Origin: Salvia splendens
Taxonomy: Eukaryota > Streptophyta > Magnoliopsida > Lamiales > Lamiaceae
DNA: 64,000 bases
NCBI RefSeq assembly: GCF_004379255.2
Contig: NC_056052.1
Span: 18,136,589 to 18,200,588, forward strand
Direction: 5' to 3'
The notes below the pieces were generated by a model. That model made no database searches. It had not been told where the DNA came from and saw nothing but the letters and a program-made list of their open reading frames with translations. The translations under genes were made by a program, and so were the position numbers. Positions 1 to 9,866 of the stretch are shown piece by piece; within the stretch, counting starts at the first letter, position 1; every line of letters starts with the position of its first letter.

Positions 1-1
1 T

Positions 2-1825
2 GCCCAAGGGCCACAACCGATAGAAGTCATCGAAATCGACGACGATGATATGGAGGATTTTCAGCCGCTTCCCAGCGACATTCTACTTCAGCAGAGGGAG
101 GCTGACTGGAATATCCTCCGAGGTGTGGAGGACGAACCAGAGGGGGTAAAGAAACAGCCGCTGCGCCGCCGGACGCGCCGAATGAATATGGACCGGCTGC
201 TAGAGGAAGTAGAGGCCAGTATGGTCAATCAACCGCGAGTGGAGGAGGAGACAGAGCAGAGACCCCGCGTAGTGCGGCGGCTGGTGGATGAGGAAGAGCC
301 AGTGAACCAAGGGGCCGGTGAGGCCGTTGGCGAGAGTGGGGCTGTTGAGGACAGCCGCCTGAGAGCAGAGAGAAAACGAAAGGGGAAGGGGAAGGAGAGT
401 GTTCTTCCCCCTCCTAAGAAGATGCGTCCTGCCAGTCAGGGTATTGTGATTTGAGACGCCTAACAACCTACCTCCCCACGCGAGGGAGATGATGGCAGTG
501 ATACCGAGGGTAGGGAGCTTCGATGGACACGAACGTCCCGCAGGCAACAAGGAAGGCATGCAACACCCCCTACCGCCGACTACTCCAAATCGACTGTGGT
601 ATTGACCACGGACCTCCTCCAGCAGATGCTGGAATTCGACAACCCTAAGTGGCAGGAGGAGGTTCACCAGAGGGTGACTGCCCAGAAGCGGCTGAAGGCC
701 GGAAAGAAACTCCACCAACCAGCCCTAGAGACGATCCGGGTTGAAGAGAAGTTTGCCGAGTACATTACCGGCATTGGTTTTGAATGGTTGTTGGAGGTCG
801 ATGAGACTTCTGTGCCGGAAGCCCTGGCCAAGGAATTCTTCACGACATTCCGGTTTACCGGAAATACAGACTTGTAGGTCAGGAGCGTCTCCTTCAGGGT
901 GTTTGGCCACGAGCAGAAGATGAGCTTGAACGAGTTCTCCGTGAGGATGGGACTCTACACAGACGTCCAGGTCATCAGTGGGGAGTGGTTCGGGCGTGAC
1001 ATCGGCCTTCCTCAAAGGAAGCCGGACTTAGATCAGCAGGCCGTCTAGCAGGCCTTATGCAATGGACGTGCCCCCACTTTCGAAGCCTCTGAATCCAGAG
1101 GACATCACATTGTTGATCCTGCCCTCCGCCTAGCCCAAGTCTACCTCGGCTGCAACCTCTTTGGTCAAGCCAACACAATGGCAATCATAACCTTGGCCGA
1201 GCTCTACTTTATGTGGAGCATGAGGGAGCAGAGGAAGGTGCACCTTGGCTTCTGGCTGGATTACTCGATCAATCAAATTGCCACCCATCCTGCCCGCCAC
1301 CTGAACATCTGCCACCTTCTTGGAGCCTACATAAGGAGAAATTGGACCCTGGTGTTCCAGGAGAATGTAGAGCGCCCTGGCCGCTGCCCTAAACCAGAAT
1401 TATTTGACCTGGATTTCTTTGTAAGAATACAGGTACTTGAACGGACGCGCGGTGGAAAACTTCGCTTCTACACTACGGCTCAGAAGGATCAGCAGAAGGG
1501 CAGGCAGGAGGAGAAGAGGAGGACAACTGATTGCCCGGCGAGCCATGATAGGCAACAGAGGCCAAGGCTGGATTTGGTGCCCACTCCGAGGACGGAGCAA
1601 GAGGAGGCTGCACAAGGAAACAATGGATGGAAGCTTCGCATGGAGAAAATGTTAACGCGGCTGGTGGAGAATTCCCAAGCTCAACTGGTCCTGCTGACCA
1701 GGTTGCTGGAGGCAACCCGCAATCAGCAACCACCACCAAGCTCTCCTCCAGTCCGGCACATCTCATCCAGGCATCCTTCTACGTCCCCCGGTCAACCCTC
1801 ACGGAAGCATTGGTATACCCCCTGA
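2..1825 (+). pseudogene. Athila-like env-position ORF, broken by stops
   Basis: One reading frame stays recognisable from the left window edge to the TGA at 1823-1825 (about 607 codons), interrupted by four in-frame stops at 452 (TGA), 461 (TAA), 875 (TAG) and 1046 (TAG). The N-terminal part is acidic then strongly basic (Arg/Lys-rich, about residues 20-130). The part from 1178 (motif LAELYFMWSM, then HPARHLNICHLLGAYI) resembles the plant Athila ORF-1 / 'putative plant transposon protein' family found downstream of pol in Athila-type Ty3 elements; its role is unknown. No signal peptide or membrane segment is visible, so calling it an envelope protein is not supported. The position, just before a long non-coding tail and an LTR (3515-4792), fits the 3' ORF of an Athila element. 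All four stops are one C-to-T change from CGA, CAA or CAG. The true start lies left of the window. Confidence 0.65.
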
Positions 1826-3514
1826 CTCAGCTTATTTCAGTCAAACAATTTCTTTTTTTAATTTGATGTTGGTCTGTAATAACTGATTTTCTGTTCCACT
1901 TTCACACTTAGACCTTTGTTGGGTCTAAGTGTGAGAAGTTTATGCATGTTTTCCTGTTTTTGACTGCCTTTGTGTTTTTGGTTATTGTGTTTTTTCTGTT
2001 TTTATTGGCATGCTTTGATTTTGGCACCATCTCCCATTTAGCCCAGTGTCTGGTCTAAGTGTGAGAAGTTTTTCTTGGTTTGTCTGTGCCGTTGCGTAAC
2101 CCTTTTTCCACTGCATCAAGTCCCTCGAGGACGAGTTCATATGCAGTGGGAGGGGGGAGGGTTAGCCGCCTAATTGAATCATTCATGTCGATTTATAAAA
2201 ATGCAAAATAACAGTTAGTAATAATTAGGGCAGTATGCATGCAATTGGATAAATGAAAGACTTGACTGCTTTGGGAAGAATAAGAAAAAGGACTCAGTAT
2301 GTTCACATGTAGAAATTTGATTGCTAAACTTGATCCGTTTGAACGACGCAAGTATGATAGAAATGCTCAATTCTAAAATCATCTGTGAAGCCTCTCTATA
2401 TGTGAGTTATAAGCCAAATTAGAACACTTTCTACTATTTTTACAAAGAAAAAAAATTACGAGAGGCTGCCTTTTAATATTTAGATGAAAATTGCACAAGT
2501 AGTAAGGACTAAAGGTATTAGGACTTAACCATTTGAGCCGATTCTTCTTTCGTTTCATGAACCCGCCTCATCAAACAAGGCACCCCCTAGTTAACCACGT
2601 TGAGCCAAATACACTCTTACCCACTCTTTTGAAACCGAAACCCACATCCTTTAACTCTTTTTTTTACAAACACATGAGGAAAAGGGGCCAAGAGATGAAT
2701 CATTTCAAAAGAAAGGGGGATAGTGTTAGAAAATTGAAATAAAAGGGTAGTCGGGTTGAGCAAGTTAGTCAATCAGGTTGATCATGTCAAGAATCAAGTT
2801 GTTAAAAAAATGTTGGAAATATCAGAAAAAGAAAGTTTGAGAAAAATAGGGCAGGAAAAGTTGTAACCTGACCCAGTAAGTCGAAAGTTAGAGAATAAGC
2901 CAAAAATTAAAGGCTAAAGGTCGCAACTTGACCCAGTGAGATATCTAGTGGCAAAATAAATAGTTCAACCTGATCTAGCGAGTTTGTTCAGATCTTTGGT
3001 CTCTTTACTCATGTGTTTTTCTTTTTTACAGTTTATATATTTAACTTAGAATCCCTAGGACCCTACCCTAATACATTACTCCCCTTAAGCCCCATTACAA
3101 CCAAAACAAAGACATTAAGGAACTATCTTGTGCAGTCCGATTCGAGGTATTAAATTTGTGCCAATACTGAGTGAACAGTCCTAACATCTCTGGTGAGAAA
3201 TGAGTAACTAGGTGAATCCAACAGTTGGTTTTTAATTGAGCAATCTTGACAAACTGACACCTTGATTAAGTGAACGCAAAATGGAAGAAACATAAGCTGC
3301 AGGAAAATGGATTGACCTCGATCTCGGGTATGATTGTTGAAAGTTTATTCGGTTTTATGCATCTATGTGAATATGTGTTTTTGTTTTGAGTCTTGTTTTT
3401 CTTTTCGTTTTCTTTATTTTCTTAAAATGAGTAAACCATGATTGAAATTTGCCTTATCTTTTTCTTTTCTTTTTCTTTATACTTGGGGACAAGTATGTTT
3501 TAAGTGTGAGCAGT
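1826..3514 (+). other. Athila-like 3' non-coding tail
   Basis: No coding frame of note. This stretch joins the broken ORF to the 3' LTR. It has the same order of blocks as the tail at 53514-55351: stem-loops ending in CTAAGTGTGAGAAG just after the stop, a block around 2400 (gagttataagcc-like) matching one around 54290, a block at 3180-3250 matching one at 54985-55070, then a T-rich run and the motif GGGGACAAGTATG leading to TAAGTGTGAGCAGTTT at the LTR edge. Shared order in two different families suggests a conserved, perhaps cis-acting, tail. A purine-rich run (gggaggggggaggg) at about 2149-2162 could be an extra polypurine tract. Confidence 0.6.
1898..1938 (+). repeat. Stem-loop carrying the PPT-like motif
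   Basis: The arms cacacttagacc (left) and ggtctaagtgtg (right) pair around a short loop, giving a stem of about 12-15 bp. The right arm continues as TAAGTGTGAGAAGTTT, almost the sequence that abuts the 3' LTR at 3501-3516. A second, less perfect copy of the right arm sits at 2053-2070. Confidence 0.6.
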
Positions 3515-4792
3515 TTAATAAGGCTTATTTCATGCATCGGTTTAGGGGTAAAATGTATACTACTTGATCAGTTTATCACGCAAAGCAAGTGTTAATTGTG
3601 CAGAAATGCCGCTTGACCAAGACAACAAAGGCAAGCTGATCAAGCTGGTACAAAAGGCGAAAAAGGCCAAAAATCGGGGGAGTTGATCAAAGGAGTGATC
3701 AAGCAGTTAGGTGGGGTCCACTGCTTTCTAGAAGAAGGACACGTGAGGCTAATGAGCTGGATGGTGATCATCATTCTGTTATCAAGGACGACGTTCTAGA
3801 AGGGGACACGTGCTGATACGCAAGACGCAAGGACGGAGTTGAGTCATCATTCTGTTATTGAGGAGCGACGTCATTCTAGAAGGAAGGCACGTATCAATCA
3901 ATGAGACGCTCGATCACAGCGTGAGCGAATATCCTCTTCCGAGATCGTTATCCAGCTGGAGGTCATTGCGGCGAGCTTATAAATAGAGGATGTGTCACCA
4001 TAATTAATCATCTTCCTTTTAGTTTCTTTTTTTAGTTTAGTTTCCAGTTCCAAAGGTAGCTTAGTTAAAGAAATATTTAGAGAGAGCGACCGAAGGGAGC
4101 GAGACAGAATACTCAATATTTTTTCGGCGTCGTCCCAAGTTTCCAACCGAGAGCTCCTCGGCCTTACTCGCTTTCTTACTTTCTGAAATTATTAGCTTAG
4201 TATAAATTCAGTGTTGTTCCGTAGTTCAAGTTTTGATTTTTTGTATTCCGAATGTTCACCGCATTGTTCTGAGCTTTGGATATAAAAATCAAAGTTGTTT
4301 CGTTTTCGTCATCGTGTTTACTGTTCCAGTTCAGTTTCGCTTTTTAGACTTTGATTCAGTGTTTAATCATGATGAATGGAAAAGTGTGTGTTTTTCATAG
4401 CATGCTTAGGTAGTTAAGTTCTTATTTCCGCCTGTCGCTTACTTGATCCATTAATTGTGTTAGCATGATGAGTAGCTTGATCAAGTAGTTAGTTTACATT
4501 CTGCCTAGCATAAATACAGTAGCGTAAAAACTCCCAACTTAAAGCGTGGCAGCAGCCGAACCCTATTCACTACTCACACACTCGATACACCGGTTTCTCT
4601 GTGGGATCGACCTCGTTCTTGCCGCTTTACTGTTAAAGTAGTGCGAGTTTGGGAGTTATAAATTATATTGGTGGTGAGCGAGAGCGAGAACGCCTTGATC
4701 AAGTGGCAACGACATTTTCTAACTGGTCCACCCGATCGGTGATAGTCTGATATTACTTGATTCGCTCAATTCGCTCAACCCTTTCACCACCA
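3515..4792 (+). repeat. 3' LTR of Athila-like element (family A)
   Basis: It matches the solo LTR at 10243-11533 along its whole length, starting TAATAAGG here (TGATAAGG in the other copy) and ending CCACCA. A TATA box (TATAAATA, 3978-3985) is conserved in both, as is the U5 block with 'ctgtgggatcgacc' and 'ttgggagttataaat'. About 1.28 kb. It follows the tail motif TAAGTGTGAGCAGTT, so this is a 3' LTR; the 5' half of the element lies left of the window. The first dinucleotide has decayed from TG to TA. Confidence 0.8.
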
Positions 4793-5057
4793 ACATCCAA
4801 TCCCTCATCCAGCTCATCCAGAAAAAGGTCGAGGTCGTTATCCGACTTCGACGAGGACGAGGGGCAAGCCAGCTAGTCGGAGCTCACTTGATAGCTCCAA
4901 CGCTGGCCCGATCGGTTCCCGACGCCATCTGCCGGGGAAGAAAATGGCGACGGCCAGGCGGTGTCGCACAACGATCACAGCAGAACCGCCGGCTCCAATT
5001 GTGCCGCCTCCACCCCCTGCAATGCCTCCAAACCCCAACACGTTATTTCCTATTGCC
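4793..5057 (+). other. Proline-rich open frame, possible gag N-terminus remnant
   Basis: A frame open from about 4761 to the TAA at 5055-5057 contains an ATG at 4944 and a basic, Thr-rich stretch followed by a run of prolines (IVPPPPPAMPPNPN). Base composition is more GC-rich than the flanks. This looks like the variable N-terminus of a plant retrotransposon Gag, into which the element at left inserted and which is cut at right by the minus-strand element. I cannot name the family; it could equally be a fragment of a host gene. Confidence 0.3.
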
Positions 5058-5726
5058 TAACGTCCTATTGCCTAATCATTTTCACGTATCAACAATAACA
5101 AATTATAATTCAATAAGCTTAACTCTAGAAGATCAACCTTAAGGTCTTTTTTCATCAATTTTTCAAAACCGGAATTATCATTTCTCCTTAGCTCAAGAAA
5201 TTGGACTCCTAAGGACACTACATTTACTTGATCGAAATATGAAAGTTATAGCTCTCAAGCGAATTAATAGGTGAAAGAAAGGTTTCGCGACCCAACTCTT
5301 AAGAGAAACTAAGTCCACACCAACAAATCCTTAAGGAAACGATGTGCCTAGTGACATTCGAAGGAACAAAATCAAGCATGCTTATACACCAATATAGGAA
5401 GAATTTAAGCCAAAATCAAAACTAATAAAACAAGCATGAGAACACCCCCAATGTCCTCAATGTGCATACTCATGAAACGCAAATGACAAAAATAGTAAAG
5501 AAAGGGGTTAGAAGACTCCCTTAAATCATGTTAAGTCGGGTATTTCTTTCCTTCGGTTCGGCTCCTCATAAGTAGCTCATCGTTATTCCTACAAAACAAA
5601 ACTATACAACAAAAAACTCTTTACAATACCTGGTTCAAGATCATAAACGAGGAAAAGAACCAAGTTAAGAAAACCCTCGTGATCAAAACAAAAACATAAA
5701 CAAGTAAAAACTTAAACCGCATATGA

Positions 5727-5773
5727 TGGGTTGCCTCCCATCTAGCGCCTTTCTTTAACGTCTTTGGCTAGAC
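5727..5773 (-). other. Conserved GGGAGGCAACCCA block
   Basis: On the minus strand a block runs gtctagccaaagacgtt, then ggcgctagatgggaggcaac and cc. A sequence of this kind follows pol in many plant Athila-like elements. Here it lies only about 150 bases after the end of protease homology, which marks where pol is missing. Confidence 0.5.
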
Positions 5774-5923
5774 CTTCCTTTGGTGCTTTGACTCACTAAT
5801 ATCCATCACCATCGCAACTCTTCTATTCACTAGGATGACCATTCTGGTTCTCCTTCCCATTGCTTCCACTCACGCCATCAGAGGCATTCAGTTTGAATCT
5901 ATTCACATCTCTTTTGTTCTTTT

Positions 5924-8412
5924 TCAACCATGCCACAAACCCTTTTTCTTCCATAGGCTTGAGATGAGAATTGGGAGCGGCTCATCCTCTCCAACAAACA
6001 TAAACTTGAAGTCTTTAGGAGGCTTCAACTCAAATTTTGGGGTTTCTTCATAACAAGCTTTGAAGTCCATGGGCTTTTTTGTGGCCCTTACCCCCTTAAG
6101 AGTTACCTCCTCTCCATTGACTCTAAAAGTCACAGTGTTGTCTCTAGCATGGAGGGTCACGTCACCTGTGGCCAAGAATGGTCGCCCGAACAGAATAGGC
6201 ATATTTTTATCCTCTTCCATGTCCAAATCATAAAGTCCACAGGAAGAATGAACTTATCAACCTTAACGAGGACATCTTCCACGATTCCTTTTGGCTTGAT
6301 AATGGACTGGTCAGCTAACTGGAGGTGGACGTTGGTCGGCTTCATTCTTTTCTAAAGACCAATTTCATCTGCAGTCTTTTGAGCCATCAATGAAATGTCA
6401 GATCCTTGATCAAGTAAGCAGCTCAAAAACTGCTTATTTTCTACTTCACATGAAATATGACAACTCCCAGGATCTTGCATTTTCGGTGGTATTCGCCCAG
6501 TTAAGATATGTGAGCATTGTGCACTCACTTGTACCATCCCTTCCTTAAGCAATTTTCCTTTCTTTGAGATCAACTCTTTACACAAAGTGAAGAATTTTGG
6601 GAAGTTAGCCATCAAGTCCATAAGGGATACCTCACATTCACTTTTTTCAAGATTTATTTCAACAACTCAACATTTTGAGGCTTCTTCTTTCCAGCAAGGG
6701 GGAAAGGCGGGGGTGGGAGGTAGTCGAGAAAATTGTAGGGGCTTTTTGGGTTTCTTGCACGACTCAGCTTCTCTTTATTCTCAGTCGAATTGCTGAGTCT
6801 TCCTATCTTGGAATTCCCATAGCCAGATGCAGTCTCTTTTCCTTCTTTTGTCGACTCATGTGCAACCGCAGTAGCCTGCTCACTCACCTCGTCCACCCCT
6901 GTGTGTGAGGTTTGTGAACCTAACACATTGTCCGCTCCTGCGTGCAACGTGTTTGGACTAACTGGAGTTGTCCCTAACTCTCTTCGACTCCTCAGTATCA
7001 CGGCATTGCAATGCTCAACTTTTCCCTTTGGATTTGGAATTGTGTCACTCGGTAGGCCTCTAGGTGCCCTTGTGTTCGAAGCCGATGCAATTTGCCCAAT
7101 TTGGGTCTGCATGCTCTTCATGGTAGCATCCACTTGCTCAAACTTCTCTATTACATACTTCTTGAATTGATCATTTTCTTTCCGGTATTGATCATTTTCC
7201 TTCTTGCTATCAGACATAAAGGCAAAGATGACAGCTAATGGATCCCCAACCTTGGGCTTCTTTGTTTCAAATCCGGGAGGAACATTTGGCCTCCAATTTC
7301 CACTTAGCCCTTGATTCTCTTGGTTTCCTTGGTGAAACTGATTGCCTTGGAAATATGATTGATTCGGGCCTTGATTAAATCCTTGACGGTTGCCCACATA
7401 GTTCACCTTCTAAGTTTCTTGTACAAGATGATACTTATCAGTGTGGTGATCCCCTTGGCAAACTCCACATTTCACAATGGCAACAGTGGAGGGAGCACCC
7501 AACTACATGGATGTGAAGGCCTTAGACAGGACCCCCACTTGGGTGTGGATGCTCGCAATTTGGCCATTCACCAAGGCCAACTCTTCAACACGCAAGCTAT
7601 CACCAAATGTCTCCGCTTTCTTACTAGCTCTCCGTGAGCTATGCAAAGTCTTCTGTGCCGCCTCTTGAGTCTCGAAGAGCTCTCTCACTTGATCAAAGGA
7701 CATCATCCTCAAGTCTTCCTTTCTCGCGGCATTGATCCAACACACATCTTCATAGGTAAGACCTTTGTAGAACTTGTGCAACTCCTTGTTCGGAGCCATC
7801 CCATGACTTGGGCATTTTCGAATCAAGTCCGAAAATTTGTACCATGCCTCAGAGAAGGTTTCACTATCCTCTTATTGAAAGTTGTGGATGACCTCTCTCA
7901 GCTTGTCGAATCTCTCACGAGAATTGAACTCAATCAAGAACTTCTTCTTGAGCTCCTCAAATGTGACAATCTTGTACCCCGACAAGGAATCATACCATAG
8001 ACGTGCCTTTTCCCGTAGAGTGAAAGGAAAAAAGGAGTCTCTTGACTGAATCATGTGGCACTCCTTGCGGCTTGTAGTTACTTGTGAGCTCATAGAACAG
8101 ATTCAGATGGGCTATGGGGTCTTCATCACTCTTTCCCCAAAACTGAGATCGTTTAGTAATCAAACTAATGTAGTGAGGAGATATGTTGACATTATCGGGC
8201 GTATATGCAAAGGCATCTTGATGATCATTGGCCTCTTGGAAAAAATCTCCAATTTTTTCTTCCGGTGGCACATTTCCCTCTCCACCATCCATGCTTTCTA
8301 CCAACAACAATGTATCTTCTGAATCTGAACATTCTGAATCAAACCCTCTCTGTCTTTGTCTCACTGAACTCAAGGTACCAAACTCGGCTAAACCTTTTGA
8401 TCGCGTGAACAT
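5924..8412 (-). pseudogene. Athila-like Gag-protease, frameshifted
   Basis: The minus-strand start at 8412 opens a Gag with the typical plant Ty3 sequence: ISLITKRSQFWGKSDEDPIAHL, then (frame change near 8050) FTLREKARLWYDSL and a retrotransposon gag block to about 7870. Stops or shifts follow near 7872 and 7503. A Gln/Asn-rich region (7406-7300) precedes a block ending near 6654. The aspartic protease frame (6621-6352) has LLDQGSDISLM, a DxGS-type active site; the segment MPILFGRPFLATG (near 6200) is the usual protease C-terminal motif, reached after another frame change. At least three frame changes and two stops make it inactive. It is related to the Gag at 50571-53513 only at the superfamily level. 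Confidence 0.75.
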
Positions 8413-8837
8413 AAACTAGAACCCCTGCCAAACAGAAAATACCAAGCACAACACAACAAATCAAAGCAAGTAAGGGGTTAAGTTGGCACAATGTCACCCC
8501 TCTACCAGAAGCGAGAACCTCGATAACTCCGGGATTAGTCCTAATAGTCGTGTGTGCGGTAAAGAGGTGTTCTAACATAAAATCCTAAGAGTGGGAGTCA
8601 AGCCATCCGTTACGTTGAGAAATGGTCTACCTCTTCAGAACTTGATGACCACTAACAACGTGCTATCCGCAGAAGCTCCGTCCTCCTTCCACAATATAAT
8701 ATTTGCACAAGAAACACACAGATTACGGGCACCCTGTGGAAAACAAAATAAAAAACTAAAAATTTAACTAAACTAAACTACCTATAAAACTAAGAAAAGT
8801 AAAATGAAAAGCACACAAAGTTCTAACAACTAAAGCT

Positions 8838-8855
8838 TCTTGGGCAACGGCGCCA
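8838..8855 (-). other. Primer-binding site
   Basis: The minus strand reads TGGCGCCGTTGCCCAAGA, a variant of the Asp-tRNA-type PBS of Athila-like elements (compare TGGCGCCGTTGCCGGGGA at 50467). It lies 6 bases inside the LTR edge and sets the element's orientation. Confidence 0.75.
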
Positions 8856-8861
8856 AAAACT

Positions 8862-9545
8862 TGTTGTGATTTTTAGGGTGTAATTTAAGTTCACAAAACA
8901 AGTTTTAATTCCCTAAAAACACTACTTCTGCAAGTATACAGATGTGCAATGTAGTAAAAAGGGTATCGAATCCACAGGGATGAGATTAATTGCTAAAACT
9001 ATTAAATCTAACTAAAAAGCGATAAATTTTTAGTTTTATACGTTTGGACAAATGACTCAAGCAAATAGATCGAGAAAGTAAACTTGAGATTAACACAATA
9101 AAGGAGAAGAATAATCCTAATTTTGTTCGGGTTGTTTTTTTACATGACTTCTATTTCCTAATTATTTTTCCAATACTTTTAGGGATCGTGTTGATTTTAC
9201 ACTCGCTCGCGGCTGATCACTGATCGAGGAATTATACACCTAGGATAAGCTGATCACGTCTCCTAGGCTCTACTCACCAACCCCTCATTCCTACAGTAGC
9301 ATAGTAAGCTCGGGATTAGCTTCAAACACGATTCAACATAAAGGATCCACCCCCGGTTTATCACCTAATTGGTTCTAACTCGAAGGTTCCTTATCTTTGT
9401 TTGCTCCTTATTATAAGTTAAAGAGAAATTAGAATTAAGACAATTCTCAAATTAAGTTTACATGCTCAACTCAACAAGGATAAGAATAATCACCAAAGAT
9501 AAGAACTAAAAAGCAAAAGAAATCATAAAAATGGACAAATGGACA
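8862..9545 (-). repeat. 5' LTR of minus-strand Athila-like element
   Basis: The inner edge is fixed by the PBS: on the minus strand the LTR ends ...CACAACA. It contains the U5 block CCCTGTGGATTCGATACC found near the end of Athila-type LTRs. The outer edge is estimated because no second copy is in the window; beyond about 9560 the sequence changes to the plus-strand tail of the next element. Confidence 0.5.
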
Positions 9546-9866
9546 ACATGATTAGGTAGAAGAGGGGAGGGAAAGGAATTTGAGACTGTAAACGATTGGT
9601 TGACCTTAAGCTTGGGGGAACAATTGCCAAACAACATAAACCAGTTCTATCCTTTCTATCTTTTATTTTATTTGTCAATGTGTTTAGTTTACTTAGGAGT
9701 TTTTCTTTTCTAGGTCTTTAGGTGTGTGTTTACTGTTTTCTAATAAGAACCATGCATTAAAACTTGCCTCTTTTCTTTTCTTTTCTTTTCTTTTCTTTTC
9801 TTTTCTTTTCTTTTATTTTCTTTTCTTTCATACTCGAGGACAAGTATGGGTTAAATGTGAGCAGTT
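9546..9866 (+). other. 3' tail of third Athila-like element
   Basis: It resembles 3300-3514: a 'ttgacctt..gc..gggg' block, a T-rich run, ACTCGAGGACAAGTATG, then TAAATGTGAGCAGTTT at the LTR edge. No gene is seen. The rest of this element was lost or displaced by the minus-strand element at left. Confidence 0.55.
9771..9829 (+). repeat. (CTTTT)n microsatellite
   Basis: About eleven near-perfect CTTTT units in the T-rich run before the LTR. The homologous tail at 3450-3478 has only short TTTTCTTTTC blocks, so the repeat expanded in this copy. Confidence 0.9.

Larger units (their letters stand above)
5058..8861 (-). mobile_element. Minus-strand Athila-like gag-PR derivative, internal region
   Basis: Read on the minus strand: PBS (8838-8855), broken gag (from 8412), protease (about 6621-6352), then the sequence passes directly to non-coding tail including the conserved GGGAGGCAACCCA block (5727-5773). 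No reverse transcriptase, RNase H or integrase is present, so the element was non-autonomous or lost pol. The left limit is only approximate, and I found no second LTR between 4793 and 5900, so the 3' end appears missing. Confidence 0.6.

Noticed and set aside
2..1825. Envelope protein
   Set aside because: No signal peptide, transmembrane segment or fusion-type motif could be seen; only the position after pol suggests env.
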